64,000 bases of DNA from Allolobophora icterica (taxonomy: Eukaryota > Annelida > Clitellata > Crassiclitellata > Lumbricidae): contig OY744610.1 in NCBI GenBank assembly GCA_963556255.1, positions 7,787,529 through 7,851,528 of the forward strand. Direction: 5' to 3'. The position numbers were made by a program, and so were the translations under genes. The notes beneath the pieces are model-generated. The model was given only the letters and a program-made list of their open reading frames with translations, was not told where the DNA came from and made no database searches. Below, in pieces: positions 13,201-19,423 of this stretch (within the stretch, counting starts at the first letter, position 1; every line of letters starts with the position of its first letter).

Positions 13201-14579
13201 CATTGGCGGCCATCTTTTTTGGCGCCAAAATTTCACCTTTTCCCATGGTCCAATTTTGGTAAACTTTTAGTATGTTCATTTCCAGACCAAATGCACCCGA
13301 AAATCAGCATAAAACGTTTTCTTGCAATTTTTTTGGGGTTCACCACATTTTTTTCATAGTTTGACCCTACTAAGAGGCGCGAAGAATTATGCTGACTAGA
13401 GAAGTTTGAATTCGAGTGTGTTCGCTGTAGTAGTGTGGCTGACTAGTTGAGTTGTAATCGAATTGAGTTCTGTCTGTTTGTTTCTTATTAAACTAAAAGA
13501 TATTAAACTGTGTTGCTGATTAATTCAGGTTATACTTATACGTAGAATTAGTGTTCAAAAGGTGAACGTTAAATAGGCGTTAAGTACGAAGAGAACAAGG
13601 ATTTAATCAGAAGGATTGTCAACGGAAGGATTGGGTTGACAACTATCCACATATGATATGATATGATATTATTATAATATCATAAGACATCCGAATAATA
13701 AATGTTTTACCCATCAGAATGTGGGCGGAGGAATTATGCGGTCATGGTCACTGGACGGAGGGAGTATTAGGTACGTTTTGTTGACGGTCGTAGTCGGTGA
13801 ATGATGTGGTACAGTTCCGTCAGGAAAGCCCAACAGAGGCGAGTGTCGGAGTTATCGCAGAGTTGTTTGAATAGCCGTAATATTGTTTAGACTAAATGCC
13901 ACCTACACTTTAGTATCTGTGTGAACTCTTTACTGCATATGAAAATGATGAAACGTTGTTTGTTTAAACACTTGCAGAGTGTAATTGTGCGCCGAGTACC
14001 TCCTGTCCTTCACCAGACTCAAATTGCACACAGACCAACGAATGTTCTTCAGGTAGAACTGATGTAGGCCTATATTTATATCCAGCGAATAAGAAAAACC
14101 TTCTACAAATATAAATATGGTTAATGTGAATTATACCGTTTATTTTCCATTATTCCTATAATGCTATCTTTACCCTTTCTGTTTAAGCAGTTTTAGTATT
14201 TGGCCTAAATAATTAAATTTCGTGGGATTGCGTTTCAGATGGAACCAATTTGACAGCCATCTACGACGAATGCGTCGTGAAGACTGAGTTGTATGCAAAA
14301 TGCAACAACTGTTGTCCAGGGAACTTGGTCTGTGGAGTTGTTGTCACTATAAGGAACGACAGTCGTTGGTTGATACACGATCCTATCTGCGACGATAACA
14401 AATGCGAGATGGTTGTCGTCAATGCTTCCTGTATGTCAACCGAATGGGAGTTGTTAGCCGAGAGAAAAGTTACAACATCTGGATTGGGTGATTACCTGCA
14501 AGCGGCATATAATGCCTATATCGGCTTGAAGTTGACCAAGTGCAGTGAATCTTGTTGGGTAATGATGAACCTGCCCTAA
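948..14579 (+). CDS. Secreted Ig-Ig-mucin-Cys-rich protein, copy 1 (gene span; first exon off window)
   Basis: Five exons, all joined by phase-1 introns with GT-AG ends: 948-1271 (Ig-like 1), 1840-2157 (Ig-like 2), 3786-3941 (Thr/Ser/Pro-rich linker), 13978-14052 (small Cys module) and 14239-14579 (Cys-rich C-terminal domain, stop TAA). Together they give about 404 residues plus a missing signal exon. The protein has no transmembrane segment and ends Asn-Leu-Pro, so it is probably secreted. Two N-terminal Ig domains plus a distinct C-terminal module resemble the layout of chordate VCBPs and molluscan FREPs, but the C-terminal domain is neither a peritrophin-type chitin-binding nor a fibrinogen domain that I recognise. 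A defence or adhesion role is inference. The fourth intron is about 10 kb because of nested transposons; whether it still splices is unknown. A candidate polyadenylation signal is at 15050-15055. Confidence 0.75.
1272..1839 (+). other. Intron 2 of Ig copy 1
   Basis: The intron runs from donor GTAAGT to acceptor ccacag. A minus-strand frame of 77 codons crosses it without recognisable similarity. I see no transposon in it. Confidence 0.7.
1840..2157 (+). CDS. Exon: Ig-like domain 2 of copy 1
   Basis: This 318-nt phase 1-1 exon has acceptor ccacag and donor GTGAGT. It encodes a canonical Ig fold: Cys in strand B (MTCSLTYSD), Trp in strand C (MTWTSNG) and the strand-F signature DPADYQC. Several Asn-x-Ser/Thr sites suggest glycosylation. 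Further Cys pairs at both ends (TCNC near the start, SCTSTC at the end) could link to neighbouring domains. Confidence 0.8.
2223..2411 (+). repeat. Tandem duplication, period 103 bp
   Basis: The 86-bp block at 2223-2308 recurs almost exactly at 2326-2411, with a 17-bp spacer. It lies in intron 3 just after Ig exon 2. Its near-identity suggests a recent local duplication. Confidence 0.85.
2535..3000 (-). mobile_element. CR1/L2-like LINE 3' end
   Basis: The minus-strand translation of 2605-2994 reads as the C-terminal part of a LINE reverse transcriptase protein (motifs VLHWLTVASR and ILGPSLWNEL). It ends in the 3' signature cctctgaatagtctata followed by an ataag-type tail. It is 5'-truncated and not intact. 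It lies within the third intron of Ig copy 1. Confidence 0.7.
3001..3785 (+). other. Remainder of intron 3 of Ig copy 1
   Basis: AT-rich non-coding sequence without a recognisable element, ending in the acceptor tatccag at 3779-3785. Confidence 0.6.
3786..3941 (+). CDS. Exon: Thr/Ser/Pro mucin-like linker of copy 1
   Basis: A 156-nt phase 1-1 exon built of imperfect repeats such as TTTGSTST and TKPPTTT, strongly biased to Thr, Ser and Pro, so a likely O-glycosylated stalk. It starts with a single Cys. Donor is GTAGGC at 3942. A homologous linker survives in copy 3 (53972-54093). In copy 2 the corresponding exon must lie in the assembly gap. Confidence 0.75.
4060..4414 (+). mobile_element. 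CR1/L2-like LINE 3' fragment, split by the LTR element
   Basis: The translation gives degenerate LINE C-terminal motifs with stops. The 3' signature gagaggcgctttataa lies at 4395-4410. The LTR retrotransposon was inserted at 4414; the LINE tail resumes at 13647 with a short (gatat)-type tail. The target duplication actat is at 4410-4414 and 13642-13646. Confidence 0.7.
4415..4890 (+). repeat. 5' LTR of Gmr1-like element
   Basis: 476 bp, starting tgtgaactgag and ending gggttgaca. It contains an AT-rich tatatgtatatatgat stretch and a GC-rich patch with ggccggcc. The same sequence without visible difference makes up 9970-10179 plus 13376-13641. Confidence 0.9.
4895..4912 (+). promoter_or_regulatory. 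tRNA-Leu primer-binding site
   Basis: Eighteen bases starting tggtggcagc, four bases after the 5' LTR, match the complement of the 3' end of a metazoan tRNA-Leu (…ACCGCTGCCA plus CCA). This is where minus-strand synthesis would be primed. Confidence 0.8.
5255..8308 (+). CDS. Gag-protease-integrase zinc finger of Gmr1-like element (frameshifted at 3' end)
   Basis: 1017 residues. Residues about 1-340 are a highly charged coiled coil containing an 18-residue tandem repeat (RQEELRLQREKEEKAELA, about four to five units at 5620-5850). Residues about 350-540 resemble a retrotransposon capsid. A CCHC knuckle starts at residue 611 (CHNCGSDKHLVKFC). The aspartic protease DSG is at residue 724. The end carries the first half of an integrase H2C2 zinc finger (HESVFGGHLG). 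The frame stops at 8308, and the second half of the finger continues in another frame from 8305. That fits a one-base loss near 8295 rather than a programmed shift. Confidence 0.85.
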   Translation: MEKLSAERQADIKKMSTERLKQRLLKAGFKEEQLEGMSRGDMMQELADVWVKEAVEEEGAVGGAVEKAIEKPPAPMSMEMLMQWMMMTRQEEKEREEKRRQEEKEKEERRRQEEKELRQEELRLQREKEEKAELARQEELRLQREKEEKAELARQEELRLQREKEEKAELARQEELRLQREKEEKAEIARQEELRLQREREDKAEQVRKAELELQKHQFEIQLEQLKRDREDAERRRLEQMIEFERARKSDEEVRQQQIEAKRMREEEKEKARTLELERAEQIRQEELKFQKESLEKAEAERQERLKLEKSKLTLKETQMREEREAERRKQQESETLVSKIKKIGDAMKHVLPQMPTDMMEVPLYFETVENAFRSFAVEKPFWVKLLLPLMTPKARTVLNRLSYDDLDNYDRVKQHLLKEFKLTSREYRARFVDAKKTTEETYTMFTARLKNLLNYYVRSRNVNREYDTLFDLLVADKLKECLPPGPLQFVLSKEGTDCLQASAVADLADIHVNNRIGFAFPNINSYPSQRSVNQSQSGKWKSNPETGSQFKGKEVKANVPVPNETREVTFGRQGFNKSSAPFAKREGNTSFTQYKRNEGNEQRGMVVKRCHNCGSDKHLVKFCPVPVAAASSSRNQEHTRVNLIQVVSDTGNQTTGQENQETEVKSVMKCGIQKEILLDAEIQREVIGKDDSRILKKSFLQYVEVEIRAVDGKEPVKVKALSDSGAEIPVISEELLEGMKVEQIGKVNLQCVAGDAIPAKLVKVDVRLCGSDVKEEGFPCKIQCSLTPYVTLMCASIAKMGSTERFLLHPEIIAELKAVPQMKVKTIQGDVSVRANVMTRAQSRKQEMVDVDEKSETESSSDEENESNEQRSLSRDGVTAEMNEQEMAACENGTLNETEEDNECDVGIGDLYRDEEMDEEQKVQIADSKKFEEQQRYDESLKPWWKLAQEKESEFCVINGLLHKKYQILDQTIYQLVLPKERRIKVMELAHESVFGGHLGEEKTRERIKLSLYGQR
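8305..9853 (+). pseudogene. Reverse transcriptase and RNase H of Gmr1-like element
   Basis: The frame opens with the Cys half of the integrase zinc finger (CKSCEKC) and a few residues leading into the catalytic core (MTMDLID), then jumps near 8450 directly to the RT N-terminus. The integrase DDE core is missing. RT motifs follow: SPLVIVKKKDG, the YVDD box at 9052-9063, and FFNYYRQFI. RNase H has YCDSSDFAVGAVL and TDHNPLT. The frame is cut by TAA at 9724-9726, after which the same frame continues to 9853 with the family's usual C-terminal motif. It cannot encode a functional polyprotein. Confidence 0.85.
9951..9966 (+). promoter_or_regulatory. Polypurine tract of Gmr1-like element
   Basis: A 16-base purine run (agaaaaaggaaggagg) directly before the 3' LTR start at 9970, the expected primer for plus-strand synthesis. 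Confidence 0.75.
9970..10179 (+). repeat. 3' LTR of Gmr1-like element, left part
   Basis: Identical by eye to 4415-4624. Interrupted after gtgtcaaga by the inverted-repeat element. The LTR resumes at 13376. Confidence 0.9.
10490..10856 (+). repeat. ~150-bp tandem subunits of the left inverted arm
   Basis: Units begin near 10490, 10641 and 10797, each with aaaatggcggac, cgaatggctgtaagtaa, acatgattttagagt and cattttcgggg. The third unit is cut short where the LINE fragment starts. The reverse complement of the same units fills 12400-13060. Confidence 0.8.
10857..12356 (+). mobile_element. CR1/L2-like LINE fragment carried inside the inverted-repeat element
   Basis: Translations in shifting frames give a LINE reverse transcriptase: NYRPISHLSS, the HHSTETALL motif, YADDAQAF (catalytic box) and a C-terminal part with HLLPINARIRYKIFLLV. 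Several frameshifts make it dead. The 3' end carries an (acaat)n tail at 12340-12356. It sits between the two inverted arms, so it either inserted into the element or was captured. Confidence 0.8.
12357..13371 (-). repeat. Right inverted arm of the foldback-type element
   Basis: Reverse complement of the left arm, with more copies of the ~150-bp unit. It ends near 13320 with the complement of the left end's aaaaaaattgcaag. It differs from the left end by a short unmatched stretch near 13340-13360. Confidence 0.75.
13376..13641 (+). repeat. 3' LTR of Gmr1-like element, right part
   Basis: 266 bp, identical by eye to 4625-4890. 210 plus 266 equals the 476 bp of the 5' LTR. It is followed by the target duplication actat at 13642-13646. 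Confidence 0.9.
13978..14052 (+). CDS. Exon: small Cys module of copy 1
   Basis: A 75-nt phase 1-1 exon (acceptor cttgcag, donor GTAGAA) encoding about 25 residues with five Cys (pattern C-x-C-x5-C-x6-C-x5-C). An exon of the same length and Cys layout is recognisable in copy 3 at 54547-54621, which supports it as a real exon. Confidence 0.75.
14239..14579 (+). CDS. Exon: Cys-rich C-terminal domain of copy 1
   Basis: The terminal exon starts after cgtttcag and ends at TAA 14577-14579, giving about 113 residues with ten Cys (motifs CNNCCPGNLVCG, ICDDNKCEM, KCSESC). It is strongly similar to 36823-37163 and to the broken 54791-55124. I do not recognise the domain. The spacing does not fit peritrophin, C-type lectin or fibrinogen-type domains. 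It has no hydrophobic tail, so secretion is likelier than membrane anchoring. Confidence 0.8.
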
Positions 14580-16213
14580 GTGGAGAGTCAGGCAGTATAG
14601 AAAATCGCTTCTAGTGACTCATATGACTCGACTAGATCGTATGCAATTCCAGTTTAAAATGGCTTCGCGTTGAATGTTCATTTGCTAAAAGACCAGCTGC
14701 TCAAGTGCAATCATTAGCAATCTTAAAGCTGAAACCTGTTTCATAACATAGTTACACAGAAACTCTGTGATTTAAGACTGCGGATAATGAAGGAATTTCA
14801 ATGAACAAAATTCATTAACTAATTTAGTATTCAATTGACGTTGCATAACAAATCATTATCGAAATGCCGATTAACAGAAACTTGATCTGTTTTGCCATTT
14901 TTAAAACTAGATTGACAGCTGATGGACTTGCTAGCGTTTTCCATGTTTTTCTAATCCTAACATTGTTCAGTTGTCATCATACTTGAGCTATGCTTGTTAG
15001 TTCACAGTAACTTGGGCGCTATAGGAATAACCCAGCAATCGGTTGCACAAATAAATTCTGAAGTAAACTGTTACCCTGTTGACGTAAGGCCTACATGAAG
15101 ACTAGAACATTAATAATCTTGCAGTAAGAGTAATTAATTGTTGCTGAAATATTGGGAATCTTATGCTGACAGTTTCAAATATAAGATAACAAAAGTAAAA
15201 CAAGAAGACCTATCACCTACTCGTTTCCCTTACTGCTATGTCTCTCAACAATCTGGAAAGAAGATGAGTAAGAGAAGGGATAAAACAGTTTAATTCGTTA
15301 TAAGACGACTGCAGCTGGAACTGTAAACGGGAACTTATAAAACGCTACGGTACTTCAAAGCGAACTTAACAGACCTAGTTTCAGGAGGCGTTTCAAGGAG
15401 ACAGGGAAAGAACAGAGTCGTACTTCTGGCGGTAGTAAAGAATTTTACTCTGAGTTTTTATTACGAACTATGTATAAGGACGATTGGTTTTAAAATAAAT
15501 TCAATACAATGAGAACTGAATTACCCAAAGAGTTACGATGAAGAATCCTGAACGTGGAAGAGACACTGAACAACAGTGTATAAAAAGACCTGCACGTAAC
15601 AATACATATAACGAATGTAGACAGACTATTTGTAAGATAGTAAGTGCATCGATGGTCATCGATTGCCTTGGGGTACCGAGGGATTCGAGGGATGCCTCGG
15701 GGTCACGGGGCCAATACACCGTCGAGAGAACGAATTGAAACGGAAGGAAGGACTCACTGTACAGTCGCTCAATGGAATCGTAAACGAGTGACTAGAAGAT
15801 TGTCACTGAAAACTGTTACACAACAATTGAAGAAGTTGGTGCATTCGAGGCGCCTAACTCTGCTATACCGAAGACTAAAACTAAATGAAAGTAAATAGAT
15901 ATGAGCACATAATTATTAAGCCATAATTCGACAGGTGGAAGCACAGAGAAACACATTGCAATAGACCAATACATGTGGTGGCCATAAGGAACCTTAATAT
16001 AATGACTATAATTTTCTTTTCCTTTTGTTGGTGTTCATTTTATGACATTAACTGAGAAATTAGTTGATGTTTGTTGGTCCTATGGGCATAACTAAATAAA
16101 ACACGGTATAATGATTAAATTATAGTAAATCAGTTTGCATTATATCTCATTAATCAAGCAAAGGTAAATGAAATAAGGGATCCTTCGCAACGAGATACTC
16201 TCCCTTCTGGGTC
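14580..16213. other. 3' region of Ig copy 1 and intergenic DNA
   Basis: Contains AATAAA at 15050-15055, about 470 bp past the stop, a plausible polyadenylation signal. Beyond it, only short unsupported frames (66-84 codons near 15538-15898). Confidence 0.5.
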
Positions 16214-16221
16214 CCCTAATG

Positions 16222-16520
16222 CAGCGGTTCTCAACCTTTTGAGACTCAAGGACCACTTTTAAACTTTGTGTCTAAGTCGCGGACCACCACTAATATAGGT
16301 GCCACAAACAAATTAATACAAAAGAAATTTTTGCCATAAATCCGCGTATTATTAGTTTAATTGTGCCATTTAGCCGATTCTAGCGATTGAAATTTTTTAA
16401 ATTAAAAACTGACAAAATTTGTCTGTTTCCATGTTTTTAATTATAAAAAAAATATAAATTGTAGGCCTTGCTCGCGGACCACCAGGCAGATGGCCGGGGA
16501 CCACTGGTTGAGAACCGCTG
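16222..16520. mobile_element. hAT-type MITE (299 bp)
   Basis: Terminal inverted repeats cagcggttctcaacc and ggttgagaaccgctg are perfect over 15 bp. Flanking 8-bp duplications are ccctaatg (16214-16221) and ccctactg (16521-16528), 7 of 8 matching. The ends and duplication length fit the hAT superfamily. No coding capacity. Confidence 0.9.
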
Positions 16521-16528
16521 CCCTACTG

Positions 16529-17448
16529 TGTCCCTATTCCAACTCAAATACTCCTATACTAATGCCAACGCATGTTAATTAAGGTAAGATTCAGTCACTA
16601 AACTACTGTAGGCTATTCTTTTTGAATGTGAGACTACTCAGATGATCGTGTGTGATTTAGATATTGTTTAGTATATAACACTTGTGAACTGTCTCTTAAC
16701 TGATCAATGTAATTAACGAATATATTGACATTAATGTTCTGATGCTGTGGACCAATAAATGTTATTTGATTTTATTTCTACCAATCGTTATACGTACACT
16801 GTTACAGTGTTCGTTGGGTGACAGCACTGATCAAACAAACAAGATTCTTTTTGCGGGAAAGGCAGTGATAATCAGTTCGCCATTTTAAGTGGGCTGTATC
16901 TATCTCGTCGATGGAATCCAAATTAGATAAATCATCACTGAAGGAGGTCAAAATATATCTTAAAATATTCGATTATGAAGCAGACACATGATTGTAACGT
17001 ATGTGCCTGACTCTATCTTATTCACAGAAGGCCTACGTAGGATGCATAAAGGAACAACCCAGTTACTGTGACATTGTCGAAGAATTTTAATTTTACTTAC
17101 TGTACTCCCAATTCTATTCAAGATCGACATTATGTAGGAAAATAGAATACGTGTGCATTTAAACTCTGGTGATTAGAGTCGAAACATTTATTTACATGAG
17201 TTACAATGCTGGTGGATTGTTCACATTGTTAAAGTGAATGGTTATTACTAGTGGAATGAATTACTACAGCAATATTGCGCTACAGGTCTACAGTGAAAAA
17301 AGCTGTCGGACGGAGGCAGGTCGAACGAGAACGGCAGGACGACAAGACGACCAAAGACGTCGCCAACGCCAACGGGTGCTACTGTGCGGGAACAGTTTCA
17401 TAATGGAGCTTGGAATATTCGTTGTTACGGCGAATTCGATTGCAACCC
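16529..17448. other. Intergenic DNA, nothing recognised
   Basis: AT-rich sequence without a supported gene or repeat. Confidence 0.5.
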
Positions 17449-17517
17449 AGCGTTAAGCGCAATAACGTCACCTTGAGCGTTAAGCGCAGTAACGTCACCT
17501 TGAGCGTTAAGCGCTGG
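17449..17517. repeat. 27-bp tandem repeat with ACGTCA motifs
   Basis: Two full units and one partial unit begin agcgttaagcgc. Each full unit carries taacgtcacc, containing a CRE half-site (ACGTCA). Could be a minisatellite or a binding-site array; nothing nearby shows a promoter. Confidence 0.75.
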
Positions 17518-17639
17518 TGCAAGGTTGTTTACAGGCTCTGGTCTGACGCCAACAGACAACATTCGAACCTAGGTGACTGACGACAATAGTGCTCTTCGCT
17601 ACTTCAGACGTCGGAAACAACCACACGTCGGCAGAACTG

Positions 17640-18290
17640 TGAGTTTTCTCCACCTTGTTGGGGATCAAAATCATATCTCTAAGATAAAACGCCCTTCAAA
17701 ACTCTCAACCTTCTTACATTCGCCAGCTATTCACCATCCAATCGCCCAGGTCTACTCGCTCATCATCAAATCTTTCTCTATCTCGGCCTTCAGTCTCCTC
17801 ATCTCTGAAATTCTGCAGCCGCTGCTTAGTCTATGCTGCACCGGCTCTTTGGAACAATCTCCCAAAAGATCTCCGCCAGTTTGCTCACCCTCCCACATTG
17901 TCTGTTGACATCACCTCTCCTCCGCTTGCACTGTCCTCCGCTGCTTTCCACTCGCCACTGAGAACCGAACTCTTCAAGCTATCCTATCCTGATTCCATTC
18001 CTTCGCCACCACACAACCGCCATCATCACCGATTACCACCGTAGCACCCTGCTGTCTCCTCGGCTTGACCTCCCCGGACTCTGACCTGGAACCGGAACGG
18101 ATAAGGCGGACATGGCTATTGCGGACTTGATTTGATATAGCGCCGGTGAATAAGCTGGTCTCCCTGACGTGGCTTTTGTGTGGCGCTGAGAAATTTCGGC
18201 GATTTACATTTACATTTGTGAGAAGGGAGCGGCTTTCGATTCGGGGTCTAATAGATTGACGTCTGACTGCTATGTTTTTCAAGTTCCTAT
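17640..18290 (+). mobile_element. LINE reverse-transcriptase 3' relic
   Basis: Degenerate translation matches the end of CR1/L2-like LINE proteins (YAAPALWNNLPKDLRQF-like, then FHSPLRTELFKLSYPD). Frameshifted and 5'-truncated. Confidence 0.65.
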
Positions 18291-18389
18291 CAGTTTAAAA
18301 TGTGTTCATGTTTCAAAAGACTGTAAATAGACTTTGGTCTTGCGTTAATGACCCGAAACTACCCTTGTTAAGTTGGTACAGGACATAAG

Positions 18390-18731
18390 CACAGTATAAA
18401 TAAGTACACAGTACGTCGACTCGCATTGCTAACTGTAGACTAGTTTTGGGGGTGACGCCATCTTGAAACGTAGCTTTTGAATTATAGATTTAAGTGAAAT
18501 TAACGTTAAAAATAATATTGTTAATTCTAATGAAGTCCTCGATGTTGCTGTAACTTCAAAAAATATTTAATGTGATGGATTCCGGTGTATCGGCGTGTTG
18601 TCCTCAATGTTGTTCCAACATTTAACAAATATTTGATGTGATTGTTTCCGGTGTATCGGCATGTGAACGTTCTCTTTCAAGATGGCGGCAGAGGCCGGGA
18701 GTCGACGTACTGTGTAATTATTTATACTGTG
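18390..18731. mobile_element. 342-bp inverted-repeat element (MITE)
   Basis: The ends are about 33-bp inverted repeats (cacagtataaataagtaca at the left; the complement at 18699-18731), one mismatch seen. Complementarity resumes inward at gccatcttgaaa versus tttcaagatggcgg. Flanks acataag (18383-18389) and acataac (18732-18738) look like a 7-bp duplication with one difference. The centre has a direct repeat around tttccggtgtatcggc. Superfamily not assigned. Confidence 0.8.
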
Positions 18732-19307
18732 ACATAACTCACCATCGCCAAGAACCCATGACATCCCGTACAAAGATATATTTCTTGGGTGCTTTGTTCA
18801 CATGCACCTGAAACACGAAGACATTTTTCTGACTATAGCGTTGCATTTTGTATTCACTCTTCACAGGCAGGCTTAGACACTTAATTCAATTCGTCGGTTA
18901 GATTAACAAAACAAACTAAGTTAAGAAAATGTTTCGCTCACTGTATGTTTTCGTAGAACTCGGTTTTTTTATGTGAATACACAATTGAGGATTATGTTTC
19001 ATTGATTCGCTAATGCTAGTAGAATTGAGGGAGCTGAAACCGAATACGATAGGTTTGGTTTATGGTCGCAGGCTGCTTATGTAGGCAACACCATACCGAT
19101 TATTCAGACTGGACTATGCTTCACACGGGTTAAACCAAGACGTCTTGTTAAGTTATGCTTCGCGTCGTTCTTAGAAAACGTCTTGGCTGAAATATCAGCT
19201 ACTAAATCATCTATGTGAATTTCAAACAATGAGAGGTTTAGGATTTACATTGTTGTACGGTACCATTCGCCTTGCCGTAGAGGTGAAGGCTGTTTTTTTC
19301 CTTTGCG

Positions 19308-19347
19308 GTAGGTGGCCTCGATTATTTCTCGTTGAATTGGATTAATT
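19308..19347 (+). repeat. Left half of a 40-bp inverted repeat flanking the large LTR element
   Basis: Matches the reverse complement of 31571-31610 at 38 of 40 positions. The retrotransposon may have landed inside an older element with inverted ends. Confidence 0.7.
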
Positions 19348-19423
19348 GGCGGTACGAAATAATTTGCATCGTTGGAAAATTAGCATCTAATTGTTAAGTC
19401 ATGTAACATCTGATGAGAGAAAC

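Larger units (their letters stand above)
10180..13371. mobile_element. Long-inverted-repeat (foldback-type) DNA element inside the 3' LTR
   Basis: The left arm (10180-10856) and right arm (about 12357-13371) are reverse complements over at least 600 bp. Ends are (t)agtcgggtcaa and the complement of (t)agtagggtcaa. The host LTR is interrupted with aaga duplicated (10176-10179 and 13372-13375), or a 3-bp aga if the outer t/a is counted in the element. Each arm contains roughly 150-bp tandem subunits (three on the left, more on the right) that include aaaatggcggacaaaatggc. No transposase is visible; the centre holds a LINE fragment. Superfamily not determined. Confidence 0.8.
4415..13641 (+). 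mobile_element. Gmr1-like Ty3-type LTR retrotransposon (defective)
   Basis: The element has TG...CA 476-bp LTRs, a 5-bp target duplication (actat), a tRNA-Leu primer site and a purine tract. Coding order is Gag, protease, integrase zinc finger, then reverse transcriptase and RNase H, so integrase precedes RT. This is the pol order of the Gmr1 group of deuterostome Ty3 elements. Three breaks are visible: a frameshift near 8300, loss of nearly the whole integrase catalytic core near 8450, and an in-frame stop in RNase H at 9724. The 3' LTR is itself split by a 3.2-kb insertion. The LTRs look identical by eye, so integration is recent. Confidence 0.85.
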
